A stretch of DNA of 64,000 nucleotides from Pyxidicoccus xibeiensis (GTDB lineage Bacteria > Myxococcota > Myxococcia > Myxococcales > Myxococcaceae), in NCBI RefSeq assembly GCF_024198175.1, contig NZ_JAJVKV010000018.1, positions 1-64,000 of the forward strand, written 5' to 3'. Positions 18,151 to 27,156 of the stretch are shown piece after piece. The notes under the pieces were generated by a model, which made no database searches, had not been told where the DNA came from, and saw only the letters and a list, made by a program, of their open reading frames with translations. A program made the position numbers and the translations under genes. Positions within the stretch are counted from its first letter, which is position 1, and every line of letters begins with the position of its first letter.

Positions 18151-18867
18151 TCACCCGCCGCCGTTGTCTTCACAGCCGGCGTCCCAGCACGGAGGGCCGG
18201 AGCCCCCGCTCGTGCCGGCGTTGATGAGGGTGCGGACGATGGAGCGGTGGGGCTGCGAGCCGGCGGGGCCGGTGACCTCACCGACGGAGACGAGCCAGAC
18301 CTTGCTGTTCTCGTCGACGGAGCGCAGCGGGTCGGCATCGTCGTCGTCGACGAGGAAGACGCGGTAGCGCACGTTGCTGGACTCCGGGAAGTCCTCGAGG
18401 CGCACCCCGTCCGGGCCGTTCATCTCCCGGTTGGCGCCGGCGAAGGTCGGGTCCACCGCGGTGCCAGCGGGCGTGCTGGTCAGCGTGTACGGCGTCCAGC
18501 CGATGACCTGGTACCAGGGAATGGTGATGTCCGGCGGCAGGTCCGTGGCGGGCCCGCCGAGGTTGTTGATGACGGTGTTGAACTCGTTGCGGCCGCCCAG
18601 CCGCAGGCGCACCACCTCTCGGCCCTCCGCCAGGCCTGCCTGGGCGGCGAAGAAGGCCTCGCGGGCGCGGCGCTCGTTGCCCTGCAGGGCGCTCTCCGTG
18701 GACACCGCGCGCAGCGACACGAGCGCGGCGGCGGTGATGAAGGCGATGAGCGCCAGCGCCATCAACAGCGCGACGCCGCGCTCCGCGCGCCGGCGTGTCC
18801 CGCGAACACTCCGCGGGCGGGCAGTCAGGCTCGCATGAGGCTTCATGTGGGACGGCTGGCGGGTCAC
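18151..18867 (-). CDS. pilX: Minor pilin PilX
   Basis: 238 residues. After a basic leader (TRRRAERG) comes VALLMALALIAFITAAALV, the PilX N-terminal helix; as usual for PilX the +5 position is not Glu. First gene of the operon pilX-pilY1-pilV-pilW-fimT. GTG 18867 is chosen because AAGGAG lies just upstream; ATG 18846 and a longer frame to 18954 are alternatives. The C-terminus has a Cys pair near the end (PPCWDAGCED). Confidence 0.85.
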   Translation of the reverse strand: MTRQPSHMKPHASLTARPRSVRGTRRRAERGVALLMALALIAFITAAALVSLRAVSTESALQGNERRAREAFFAAQAGLAEGREVVRLRLGGRNEFNTVINNLGGPATDLPPDITIPWYQVIGWTPYTLTSTPAGTAVDPTFAGANREMNGPDGVRLEDFPESSNVRYRVFLVDDDDADPLRSVDENSKVWLVSVGEVTGPAGSQPHRSIVRTLINAGTSGGSGPPCWDAGCEDNGGG

Positions 18868-19238
18868 CGGAGGCTCCTTGCCGGGACTCGGCAATGGGGA
18901 AGAGCGGTGATTGCCACTCAGCAATGTGCGGGCCGTGCGGGAGCGCTCCCGCAAGCCAGTGCTTTCAGCCCCTTGGCTTCAGGCCTGGGTGACACCTGAC
19001 ACGTGTTGACCTGACAACCTTTTGTAGACTCCGCAAAAGTTGCGAGGTCGATTGGACAGCACACACCGGATGCAACAGCTTTCACGGGAATTGTAAGGGA
19101 TTGGATTCGCCGTGAGAGTGGGAAAACAGGGTGCTGCCTGCTGTTTCACTGCGTCAGGGCAGGCGAGCCTGAGACAGGGGGTGTGCAATGACTTTCATCC
19201 CGGGAGTGAGGGATTGGCGCTGACCCGTGAGAGGTGTT
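18868..19238 (-). promoter_or_regulatory. 371-bp promoter region of the minor pilin operon
   Basis: No supported gene. It is noticeably more AT-rich than its flanks around 19010-19120. It contains two direct copies of CCTGACA (18995-19001 and 19010-19016, 15 bp apart) around an ACACGTGT palindrome, and a CGCAA-AAG-TTGCG inverted repeat at 19032-19044. A TACAAT-like -10 on the minus strand lies at 19090-19095 but its -35 is poor. I looked for a sigma-54 -24/-12 element and did not find one. The left end is downstream of nothing on this strand except the membrane protein promoter side. Confidence 0.4.
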
Positions 19239-20948
19239 TCAGACCCCGGGGCGAGGCCAGAACGACACCTCGCGTCCGGGAGGCGTGAGCCACACGGACT
19301 GGAGGAAGCGCACGGCGTTGCGGTCCGCGTCGTCCTGCTGGGTGGTGAGCGCGTGCGCCGAGGCGAGCAGCAGCAGCGTGGCGAGCCCCGTGGCCAGCGC
19401 GGCGGGAGCGGGCCACCGGTGCCCCGGGACACGCGCCAGCGCGAGGTAGACCCAGGCGGCCACGGCCAGCAGCACCGCGAGCGGCAGCGCGCTCGCCACG
19501 GCAGGCAGGCCCACGAACGACAGCACGCCCGGCGGGAAGAAGCCGGCGCGCAGCAGCGGCAGCACCAGGCCTCCCAGGACATTGGAGACGTCGTCGGGGA
19601 TGTAGTTGACGAAGGTGGCCACGCCGGTGGTGAGGACGGAGGCGGCGCACAGCATGGCCGCCACGCCCGCGGCCCACGCCTTCCCGCTGGCGCGCAGGCG
19701 CTCCACCCACAGGCCCGCGGGCAGCAGGAGGAAGGGCACCAGGCCGGTGAGGTGGCGCGGGCCCGTCGTCCAGCCCCACGAGTCGTAGGAGAAGGACGAG
19801 GTGAAGTAGGTGTAGCCGGCCAGCAGCGCCACGCCCATCCACGCCACCGCGCGCGGCTCCGCGCCCTGGCCCCGCCGCCGCCACGCCAGCACCAGCCCCG
19901 GCAGCGCCAGCAGCAGGAAGGGCGACAGCGTGAACAGCCCGCGCAGCGGCGAGAAGAAGGACAGCGCGAAGGCGCGCGGGTCGGGCGTGCGGATGCCGAG
20001 GAAGCCGCCCAGGTGCCACGGCTGGTAGGCCGCGTCGTTGAGGTACTTGTAGCCGGTGGTGAGCGGGTGCCCGAAGGTGGCCTGGTGGTAGAGCGCCAGC
20101 GCCACCACGAAGGGCAGCGCGCCCAGCGTGGCCAGCCCCGCGGCCCGGCCCAGGCGCGCCCAGCGCTCGCGCGCCGGAACGGGCTCGGAGCCGGGCTGGA
20201 AGAGGACGGTGAGCACCGCGTACAGCACCAGGCCCAGCACGCCCAGCGCGCCGGTGTACTCGGCGGCCACGGTGGCCCCGGCGCAGGCGCCCGCCACCAG
20301 GTAGCCCCGCTCGCGCCAGTCGCCGCGCGCGCAGCGCCACAGCGCGTAGAAGCCCGCGAAGAGCAGCACCGCCGTCGTCTGGTGGCTCATGAAGAGCAGC
20401 GAGTAGCTGAAGCCCAGCGAGCCCAGGCCGTACGTCACCGTGAGCGCGTCCGCCACGACCGCGTCCACCTGCGCCCGCAGGTAGCGGCGCACCAGCCACA
20501 GCATGCCCAGCGTGGGCAGCACGGTGAGGAGCAGGCGCGAGAAGAAGACGAGCGGCACCTCGGGCACCGCGTAGCGGTGGCCTCCGCCCAGCGCGCGCAG
20601 GGTGGCGTACACGGGCACGGCGGCGAAGGACAGCAGCGGCGCCTTGCTGGGGTAGTACTTCCCGTCCTTCACGGACAAATCACCGACGTAGCCGTAGTCG
20701 CGCAGGGCGCCGTTGATGTCGAGCGTCCCGTACTCCACCAGCGCGCGCGTCTGCCACAGCCGGCACAGCTCGTTGGGCGAGCGCAGGCCCGGGTGGTACG
20801 GGAACAGCAGGAGATAGAGCACCCCCAGGGCGACCCATACTCCGCGCGGCGCGCCGGCGGCCGGCGAGGCGGGGCGCTCGGCGAGGCCGGCAGGCGCCTC
20901 GGACGACGCGGGGACCTGCCCGGCGGACGGCTGCGGGGCGGCGCTCAC
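19239..20948 (-). CDS. Polytopic membrane protein, GT39/ArnT-like glycosyltransferase candidate
   Basis: 569 residues with an Ala/Pro-rich cytoplasmic N-terminus (~1-35) and about eleven hydrophobic segments. The first periplasmic loop holds SPNELCRLWQTRALVEYGTLDING and KDGKYYPSKAPLLSF, the pattern seen in lipid-linked-sugar-dependent GT-C/ArnT-like proteins. It would transfer a sugar from a polyprenyl carrier on the outer face of the inner membrane; donor and acceptor are not evident. It is 46 bp after the GT2-methyltransferase gene and probably co-transcribed with it. Confidence 0.65.
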   Translation of the reverse strand: MSAAPQPSAGQVPASSEAPAGLAERPASPAAGAPRGVWVALGVLYLLLFPYHPGLRSPNELCRLWQTRALVEYGTLDINGALRDYGYVGDLSVKDGKYYPSKAPLLSFAAVPVYATLRALGGGHRYAVPEVPLVFFSRLLLTVLPTLGMLWLVRRYLRAQVDAVVADALTVTYGLGSLGFSYSLLFMSHQTTAVLLFAGFYALWRCARGDWRERGYLVAGACAGATVAAEYTGALGVLGLVLYAVLTVLFQPGSEPVPARERWARLGRAAGLATLGALPFVVALALYHQATFGHPLTTGYKYLNDAAYQPWHLGGFLGIRTPDPRAFALSFFSPLRGLFTLSPFLLLALPGLVLAWRRRGQGAEPRAVAWMGVALLAGYTYFTSSFSYDSWGWTTGPRHLTGLVPFLLLPAGLWVERLRASGKAWAAGVAAMLCAASVLTTGVATFVNYIPDDVSNVLGGLVLPLLRAGFFPPGVLSFVGLPAVASALPLAVLLAVAAWVYLALARVPGHRWPAPAALATGLATLLLLASAHALTTQQDDADRNAVRFLQSVWLTPPGREVSFWPRPGV

Positions 20949-20994
20949 GGCGGGCTGCCACCCTGGGAGCGTGCTCCCGTCGCGCCGGCCGTCG

Positions 20995-22356
20995 TCACGC
21001 GTCGCTCCCGGTGGCGCGGGCCACGGCGAACAGGCTCATGCCCACCGGCAGCTTCACGTGGGACTCCGCCCGGGCGAGGAAGGGGGCCAGGGTGTCGTAG
21101 AGCTTCAGCTGGAGCTTCGGCACCGCGCGGCGGCGCAGCAGGCGGCTGTTGACGAACCAGCCAGGCAGGCCGGCCAGGTTCATCCACTCCAGCTTCTCCA
21201 CCTCGAAGCCGTTCTGCTCGAGCACGGCGCGCAGGGTGGCCGGGGTGTAGCGGCGGTGGTGGCCCACCGCCTCGTCGATGGCGCCGAACAGCTGCTGCAG
21301 CGCCGGGACGAGGATGACCACCCGGCCGCCGGGGGAGAGAATCTGCCGGAAGCGCCGCACCGCCGCGGCGTCGTCGGGGATGTGCTCCAGCACGTTGGAG
21401 AGGACGATGGTGTCCAGGCGCTCGGCCTTGAGCGACTCCCAGTCCGCCAGGGCCACGTCGGACAGGTAGGGCCGCACGTGGGGCTTGCCGCGGAAGAGGT
21501 TCTTCAGGCGGTCCACGTAGAAGCGGTCCACCTCCAGCGCCACCAGCAGCTCCAGGCCGGGCTCCAGCTCGCGGGTAATCGTGCCGATGCCGGCGCCAAT
21601 CTCCAGCACGCGCCGGCCCAGGTGCTCGCGGAAGCGGCGGGCCAGCCACTGGTTGTAGTGGGTGGCGCCGTCCATGCGCTCCAGGGTGGTGTAGCCCTCG
21701 TGCTGGTTGTCCGCGTCGTCGCGGACGGTCGCGTAGCGCAGCAGGGTGCGCAGCCGGGACAGGTGCGTGGCGCGCGGGCGGCGGGGCACCGCCTGCGCGG
21801 GCGGCAGGTCCACCTCGGTGAGGCGGAACAGCTGCGCGGCCAGCTTCACCACCAGCTCCGCGTCCACCGCGTCGTCGTCGCTGGTCAGCGTCACCGAGCG
21901 CAGCGCCTCCGTGCGGAAGGCGCGCAGGCCGGTGAGCGGGTCCGCCAGGGACACGTCGGTGACGAAGCGGGTGAAGTGCCCCAGCGCGCGGTCCGCCAGT
22001 TGCTCCGGCGCCAGCCCCTGCGCCAGCCCCGGGAACGCGCGGCGGCCGAAGACGGCGTCCGCGGCGTCGGCGCGGATGGGGCCCGCCAGCGTCTCGTACA
22101 CCTCCGGTGCCCAGGCGGTGTCCGGGTCCTGCAGCACCGTCACCGCGCCCGTCACCCGGGCCAGGGCGGCGCGGATGGCCGCTCCCTTGCCTCCCGACAC
22201 GGCGAGCACCTGGAGTCCGGGCCCGGAGGAGACCTCCACGGGGCCCTCGCCCGCGAGCACCACCTCGGCATGGGGGGCCAGCTCCCGCGCGAAGCGCGAC
22301 GCGGCGCTGGCGGTGCTGGGCGAGTAGGGGAGCACGACGGAGAGCGGATGATTCAC
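20995..22356 (-). CDS. Fusion of GT2-like glycosyltransferase and SAM-dependent methyltransferase
   Basis: 453 residues in two parts. Residues ~5-215 resemble a GT-A fold family 2 enzyme (VVLPYSPSTASAASRFAREL, GGKGAAIRAAL, acidic QDPDTAW, then DPLTGLRAFR). Residues ~230-450 are a class I methyltransferase with motif I VLEIGAGIGT (~253-262) and LSNVLEHIPDD (~320). The product may glycosylate and methylate polyprenyl-linked or polysaccharide substrates in the cytoplasm. GTG 22356 is the first start that keeps the GT strand intact. It diverges from wzc across 218 bp and precedes the membrane GT gene. Confidence 0.78.
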   Translation of the reverse strand: MNHPLSVVLPYSPSTASAASRFARELAPHAEVVLAGEGPVEVSSGPGLQVLAVSGGKGAAIRAALARVTGAVTVLQDPDTAWAPEVYETLAGPIRADAADAVFGRRAFPGLAQGLAPEQLADRALGHFTRFVTDVSLADPLTGLRAFRTEALRSVTLTSDDDAVDAELVVKLAAQLFRLTEVDLPPAQAVPRRPRATHLSRLRTLLRYATVRDDADNQHEGYTTLERMDGATHYNQWLARRFREHLGRRVLEIGAGIGTITRELEPGLELLVALEVDRFYVDRLKNLFRGKPHVRPYLSDVALADWESLKAERLDTIVLSNVLEHIPDDAAAVRRFRQILSPGGRVVILVPALQQLFGAIDEAVGHHRRYTPATLRAVLEQNGFEVEKLEWMNLAGLPGWFVNSRLLRRRAVPKLQLKLYDTLAPFLARAESHVKLPVGMSLFAVARATGSDA

Positions 22357-22574
22357 GCGGCGCTCACTAGCACAGGCCGCCGGGTCGCGCGCGTCCGCGC
22401 CCGCGTGTGCGCGGAAGATGAATGGATGGAGGGCGTCCAGGCGACGGCGGAACGATGGACAACCCCGGGCGGAACCGGCACGCTCGATTCCGATTTTTCG
22501 GGTGTAGGTGAAGGTCGGGGCGACAGGCTGCCAGGCTCGGGGCCGCGCCGGAAGAAACCCAGGAGAGACGAGAC
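22357..22574. promoter_or_regulatory. Divergent promoter region, GT-methyltransferase / wzc
   Basis: A 218-bp spacer that must drive both the minus-strand pair and the plus-strand polysaccharide operon. AGGAGAG at 22561 is the wzc ribosome site. An AT-richer patch with CCGATTTTTCGG (22492-22503 region) can form a small hairpin. I see no convincing sigma-70 or sigma-54 pair. Confidence 0.4.
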
Positions 22575-24770
22575 GTGGACGGAACCGTGAACGACCCGGC
22601 CGGCGGAGCCGGCGCCCTGACGCCCGCGGGCATGATGCAGCACGTGCGGGCGCTGTGGCGGCGCAAGTGGGTCGTCCTCGGCGTGGCGGTGGTGGTGGCG
22701 GGCCTGTCGGCCGCGTACACGCTGCGCCAGCCCAAGGTCTACTCCGCCAGCACCTCCCTCATCATCGACGTGATGGCGCCGCGCTTCCTGGATGGCGACG
22801 TCAAGGAGGTGATGGGCGAGGAGCGCAGCAACTACTGGTTCAACAAGGAGTACTACGCGACGCAGAGCGAAATCATCACCTCGCGCGCGGTGGCGAGCCG
22901 GGTGGTGGACAAGCTCGGCCTGGCCACGGACGCGGCCTTCCTGGGCCTGGAGCACCTCCAGGACGAGAAGGCGCGCCTGCAGGCCATGCAGGCCACGGAC
23001 GCGGTGGGCGCGCTCCAGTCCCGCATCCGCGTCATCCCCGCGAAGGACTCGCGCGTCATGGACATCGCGGTGGACGACACCGACGCCAGGCGCGCCGCGC
23101 TGCTCGCCAACGAGGTGGCCGCCGCGTACATGGCGGAGAACCTGGCGCTCAAGCTGCGGACGACGGAGGACGCGCGCACGTGGCTGGAGGGGCGGCTGGC
23201 GGACCTCGAGACGACGTCCAAGTCCAGCGAGCTGGCCGTCTACGACTTCAAGAAGGACGCGGACATGCTGTCCACGTCGCTGGAGTCGCGGATGAGCATC
23301 GTCAGCGAGCGCATCAACACGTACAACCTCAAGCTGACCGAGGTGCGCATCCAGATTGCCGCCCAGCAGGCGCGCGTGGAGGCCATCCAGAAGCTGCGCA
23401 AGGCGTCGCCCGAGGACGAGACGTGGGCGGAGGCGCTCACGGGCATGAACGAGGGCCCCATCCAGGACCTGCGCCGCAGCTACACGGAGCTGCGCGTCAA
23501 CTGCGCGGAGCTGGGCGAGCGCTACCTGGCCGAGCACCCGAAGCTGCTGGAGTGCAACCGCAAGCTGGGCGTGGTGCGCGAGGACTTCCTCAAGAGCCTG
23601 AGCAACGTGGTGCGCGGCGCGGAGACGGCGCTGAACGAGGCGGTGGCGCAGGAGAAGAACCTGGTGCGCCTGCTGGACACGGCCAAGGCGGAAGCCTTCG
23701 TGGTGAACAAGAAGTCCATCGAGTTCGACCGGCTCAAGCGCGAGTCGGACAACAACCAGCGCCTGTACGAGCTGGTGGCCAAGCGCCTCAAGGACATCGA
23801 GCTGTCGGGCCTGCTGCGCACCAGCAACGTGCGCGTGCTGGACGCGGCGCGGCCCATCCTGGCGCCGGTGAAGCCCAACGTGCGCCGCAACCTGGCGATG
23901 GGCCTGGTGCTGGGGCTCTTGGCGGGCCTGGGCGCGGCGCTGCTCCTGGACCTGCTGGAGAACAGCGTGGCCACGCAGGCGGACGTGGAGGAGCGGCTGG
24001 GGCTGGCGTTCCTGGGCGTGGTGCCGCGAATCGAGGGCAGCAAGGCGCCGCGCGAGCGCGACCTGTACGTGCACCGCGAGCCCAAGTCGTCGGTGGCCGA
24101 GTGCACGCGGGCCATCCGGACCAACCTCCTGTTCATGTCGCCGGACAAGCCCTTCAAGACGATGGTGGTGACGTCCAGCAGCCCGCAGGAGGGCAAGTCC
24201 ACCACCTGCATCAACCTGGGCGTGGCCATGGCCCAGAGCGGCAACCGCGTGCTGCTGCTGGACACGGACATGCGCCGGCCGCGGCTGCACCGCGCCTTCG
24301 GGGTGCCCAATGAGATGGGCATCTCCTCGCTGGTGGTGGGCGAGGGCACGCTGGACAAGGCGGTGAAGAGCACCGAGGTGCCCGGCCTCTTCGTGCTGCC
24401 GTGCGGTCCGCTGCCGCCCAACCCGGCGGAGCTGCTGCACACCCAGGCCTTCGCGGAGCTGCTCAAGTCCGTCTCCGAGCGCTTCGACCGCGTCATCCTG
24501 GACAGCCCGCCCATCAACGCGGTGGCGGACGCGGCGGTGCTGGCGACGCAGTGTGACGGCGTGGTGCTGGTGCTCAAGGCGGGCAAGACGAACCGCGAGT
24601 CGGCGCGGCGCGCGCTGCGCTCGCTGGCGGACGTGCAGGCGCGGCTGTACGGCGCCATCCTCAACGACGTGGACCTGAAGGCGCCGCGCTACGGGGACTC
24701 GTACCTGGCCTACCAGCAGGGCTACGGGCAGTACGCCGAGGACACCAAGGACGGGGTGGCGCAGTCGTGA
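22575..24770 (+). CDS. wzc: Polysaccharide co-polymerase fused to BY-type tyrosine autokinase (Wzc)
   Basis: 731 residues. A Wzz domain is bounded by two membrane helices (~32-50 and ~438-460) with a long periplasmic coiled segment between. The cytoplasmic kinase has Walker A with K541 in SSPQEGKSTT, Walker A' with D563/D565 in LLLDTDMRRP, Walker B near 640 (RVILDSPPIN), and a C-terminal tyrosine cluster Y706, Y710, Y713, Y717, Y720. Autophosphorylation of the tail cycles Wzc and controls chain length and export. GTG 22575 follows AGGAGAG. First gene of the coupled run with two GTs and wzy. From memory it resembles M. xanthus BtkB/WzcB. Confidence 0.93.
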   Translation: MDGTVNDPAGGAGALTPAGMMQHVRALWRRKWVVLGVAVVVAGLSAAYTLRQPKVYSASTSLIIDVMAPRFLDGDVKEVMGEERSNYWFNKEYYATQSEIITSRAVASRVVDKLGLATDAAFLGLEHLQDEKARLQAMQATDAVGALQSRIRVIPAKDSRVMDIAVDDTDARRAALLANEVAAAYMAENLALKLRTTEDARTWLEGRLADLETTSKSSELAVYDFKKDADMLSTSLESRMSIVSERINTYNLKLTEVRIQIAAQQARVEAIQKLRKASPEDETWAEALTGMNEGPIQDLRRSYTELRVNCAELGERYLAEHPKLLECNRKLGVVREDFLKSLSNVVRGAETALNEAVAQEKNLVRLLDTAKAEAFVVNKKSIEFDRLKRESDNNQRLYELVAKRLKDIELSGLLRTSNVRVLDAARPILAPVKPNVRRNLAMGLVLGLLAGLGAALLLDLLENSVATQADVEERLGLAFLGVVPRIEGSKAPRERDLYVHREPKSSVAECTRAIRTNLLFMSPDKPFKTMVVTSSSPQEGKSTTCINLGVAMAQSGNRVLLLDTDMRRPRLHRAFGVPNEMGISSLVVGEGTLDKAVKSTEVPGLFVLPCGPLPPNPAELLHTQAFAELLKSVSERFDRVILDSPPINAVADAAVLATQCDGVVLVLKAGKTNRESARRALRSLADVQARLYGAILNDVDLKAPRYGDSYLAYQQGYGQYAEDTKDGVAQS

Positions 24771-26023
24771 GCGGGCCGTCAGCGGGGGCAGGTCTCCGGG
24801 TGCTGCACCTGGGCAAGTTCTACCCACCGGCCTCCGGCGGCATGGAGGCCCACGTCCAGACGCTGGCCCGGGCACAGGCGGAGCTGGGCGCGCAGGTGGA
24901 GGTGCTCTGCGCCAACCACTCCGAGGACGGCGCGGGCACCAGCCACGAGTTCCACGGCCGCAGCCCCACCCGCGAGGACTGGGACGGGCCGGTGCGGGTG
25001 GTGCGCCTGGGCCGCCGCGCCTCGGTGGCGCGCATGGACGTGATGCCGGAGCTGCCGCGGGCGCTCTCCCGCGCGCTGGCGCGGGGCGTGGACGTGGTGC
25101 ACCTGCACACGCCCAACCCCACCATGGTGCTGGCGCTGGACGTGATGCCCCGGCTGCCGCCCGTGGTCGTCACGCACCACAGCGACGTCATCCGCCAGAA
25201 GGTGGCCGGCGCGCTCTTCCGCCCCTTCGAGGCATTGCTGTACGCGCGCGCCCGCCGGGTGCTGGCCACCAGCGAGGCGTACGTGCCGGGCTCGCCGCTG
25301 CTGCGCGCCTTCGCGAGCAAGGTGCGCGCGCTGCCGCTGGGCATCGACCTGGCGCCCTACCTCCAGCCGTCCCAGGCGGTGCTCGACGCGGAGGCGCGCT
25401 GGCGCGCGGAGGCCGCGGGCACGCCGCTGTGGCTGATGGTGGGGCGGCTCGTCTACTACAAGGGCCTGTTCACCGCGCTGGACGCGCTGGCGCGGGCGCC
25501 GGGCCGGCTGGTGGTGGTGGGCGTGGGGCCGCTGGAGGCCGAGGGCCGCGAGCGGGCGAAGGCGCTGGGCGTGGAGGACCGGGTGACGTGGGCGGGCTAC
25601 CTGCCGCCGGACGCGCTCACCGGCGCCTACCGCGCGGCCACCGCGCTCTGGTTCCCCAGCAACGCCCGCAGCGAGGCGTATGGCCTGTCGCAGGTGGAGG
25701 CGATGGCCAGCGGGCTGCCCGTGCTCAACACCGCCATTCCCCACTCGGGCGTGGCGTGGGTGAGCCGGCACGAGGAGACGGGGCTGACGGTGCCGGTGGG
25801 CGACGCGGCGGCGCTGGCGGCCGCGGCGCGGCGCCTGGCGGACGACCCGGCCCTGGCGAAGCGGCTGGGCAGCGCGGCTCGCGCGCGGGCGGTGGCCGAG
25901 TTCCAGCATGACGTCATGGCCGCGCGCAGCCTGTCGCTGTACGCGGAGGTGCTGGGCCGTCCGGCGCCGGTGGCACGGGCCGGGCCCGAGGCCTCCGCGC
26001 GCGCCGTGGCGAGGGGGGCTTGA
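24767..26023 (+). CDS. Glycosyltransferase family 4
   Basis: 418 residues, GT-B fold. The N-terminal acceptor domain shows GGMEAHVQTLARAQAELG (~23-40), and the donor domain has LMVGRLVYYKG (~223) and the E(x7)E motif EAYGLSQVE (~303-311). It transfers a nucleotide-activated sugar to the lipid-linked repeat unit in the cytoplasm. The GTG start overlaps the wzc stop (GTGA), indicating translational coupling. Sugar specificity cannot be read from sequence. Confidence 0.92.
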   Translation: MSGPSAGAGLRVLHLGKFYPPASGGMEAHVQTLARAQAELGAQVEVLCANHSEDGAGTSHEFHGRSPTREDWDGPVRVVRLGRRASVARMDVMPELPRALSRALARGVDVVHLHTPNPTMVLALDVMPRLPPVVVTHHSDVIRQKVAGALFRPFEALLYARARRVLATSEAYVPGSPLLRAFASKVRALPLGIDLAPYLQPSQAVLDAEARWRAEAAGTPLWLMVGRLVYYKGLFTALDALARAPGRLVVVGVGPLEAEGRERAKALGVEDRVTWAGYLPPDALTGAYRAATALWFPSNARSEAYGLSQVEAMASGLPVLNTAIPHSGVAWVSRHEETGLTVPVGDAAALAAAARRLADDPALAKRLGSAARARAVAEFQHDVMAARSLSLYAEVLGRPAPVARAGPEASARAVARGA

Positions 26024-26031
26024 GAGCTCCG

Positions 26032-27156
26032 ATGCGCGTGCTGCACGTCTACAGCGGCAACCTCTATGGCGGCATCGAGACGTTCCTGCACACCGTCGCG
26101 CGGGAGCAGGGGCTGCAGCCCGGGCTGACGCACGAGTTCGCGCTCTGCTTCGAGGGCCGGCTGTCCCGGGAGCTGCGTGAGGCCCATGCCACGCTCCACC
26201 TGCTGGGCGCGGCGCGGGTGGGCCGCCCATGGACGGTGTGGCGCGCGCGGACGGCGCTGCGGGAGCTGCTCCAGCGCGAGCGCTACGGCGCCGTCATCTG
26301 CCACGCCATCTGGCCGCAGGCGCTGTTCGGCCCGGTGGTGCGCGCGGCGGGCGTGCCGCTCGTCTTCTACCAGCACGACGCGCTGAATGGCCGGCACTGG
26401 CTGGAGCGCTGGGCGCGCGTGACGCAGCCGGACCTCGTCATCTCCAACAGCCGCTACTCCGCCGGGACGCTGGCCACCGTCTACCCGCGCGCGCCGTGGC
26501 GGCTGGGCTACTGCCCGGTGACCGCGCCGGTGACGGACGGTGCTCCGGCGAGGCGCGCGCGGCTGCGCGAGGAGCTGGGCGCGGGCGACGGCGAAGTGGT
26601 CATCGTCCAGGCCAGCCGCATGCAGGAGTGGAAGGGCCAGCGGCTGCTGCTGGAGGCGCTCGCGCGGCTGCGCCAGGTGCCCGGCTGGCGGGCCTGGGTG
26701 GCCGGTGGCGCCCAGCGGCCGGAGGAGGAGCGCTACCTGGACGGGCTGAAGGCCCAGGTGGTGGCCCTGGGGCTGACGGAGCGCGTGCGCTTCCTCGGGC
26801 ATCGCTCGGACGTGCCGGCCCTGCTGGAGGCCGCGGACATCCACTGCCAGCCCAACCTGGGGCCGGAGCCGTTCGGCATCGCCTTCGTGGAGGCGCTGCG
26901 GGCCGGGCTGCCGGTGGTGACGACGGCGATGGGCGGGCCGCTGGAAATCGTGGACGCGACGTGTGGCGTGCTCGTCCCTCCCTCGCCGGCCACCCTGGCC
27001 ACGGCGCTGCTGCGGCTCATCGAGGACCCCGAGGCGCGCGGGCGGCTGGGCGCGGCGGGGCCGGCTCGCGCGAAGACGCTCTGTGACCCCTCGGCCTTCC
27101 TGCACCGCCTGGAGCAGGCCCTGCGCGACATGCCCGCTGGAGCGCCCCGCGCATGA
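26032..27156 (+). CDS. Glycosyltransferase family 4
   Basis: 374 residues, GT-B fold: N-terminal VLHVYSGNLYGGIETFL, donor-binding domain with IVQASRMQEWKGQ (~187-199) and EPFGIAFVE (E(x7)E, ~280-288). ATG 26032 is preferred over the TTG at 26020 that overlaps the previous stop; a GAG lies upstream. It is embedded between the preceding GT and wzy, whose ATG overlaps its stop, so it belongs to the core assembly operon. Confidence 0.9.
   Translation: MRVLHVYSGNLYGGIETFLHTVAREQGLQPGLTHEFALCFEGRLSRELREAHATLHLLGAARVGRPWTVWRARTALRELLQRERYGAVICHAIWPQALFGPVVRAAGVPLVFYQHDALNGRHWLERWARVTQPDLVISNSRYSAGTLATVYPRAPWRLGYCPVTAPVTDGAPARRARLREELGAGDGEVVIVQASRMQEWKGQRLLLEALARLRQVPGWRAWVAGGAQRPEEERYLDGLKAQVVALGLTERVRFLGHRSDVPALLEAADIHCQPNLGPEPFGIAFVEALRAGLPVVTTAMGGPLEIVDATCGVLVPPSPATLATALLRLIEDPEARGRLGAAGPARAKTLCDPSAFLHRLEQALRDMPAGAPRA

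Noticed and set aside
13758..18224. 1488-codon open frame on the + strand
   Set aside because: It is exactly antisense to pilY1, His/Arg/Val-rich low-complexity translation, no domain; a GC-driven shadow.
18979..19188. 69-codon frame in the pilin promoter spacer (- strand)
   Set aside because: No ribosome site, Cys/Arg/Pro-rich, and it spans the repeats that look regulatory.
22440..22500. Sigma-54 -24/-12 candidate before wzc
   Set aside because: CGGCACG is present but the -12 GC is missing at the right distance.
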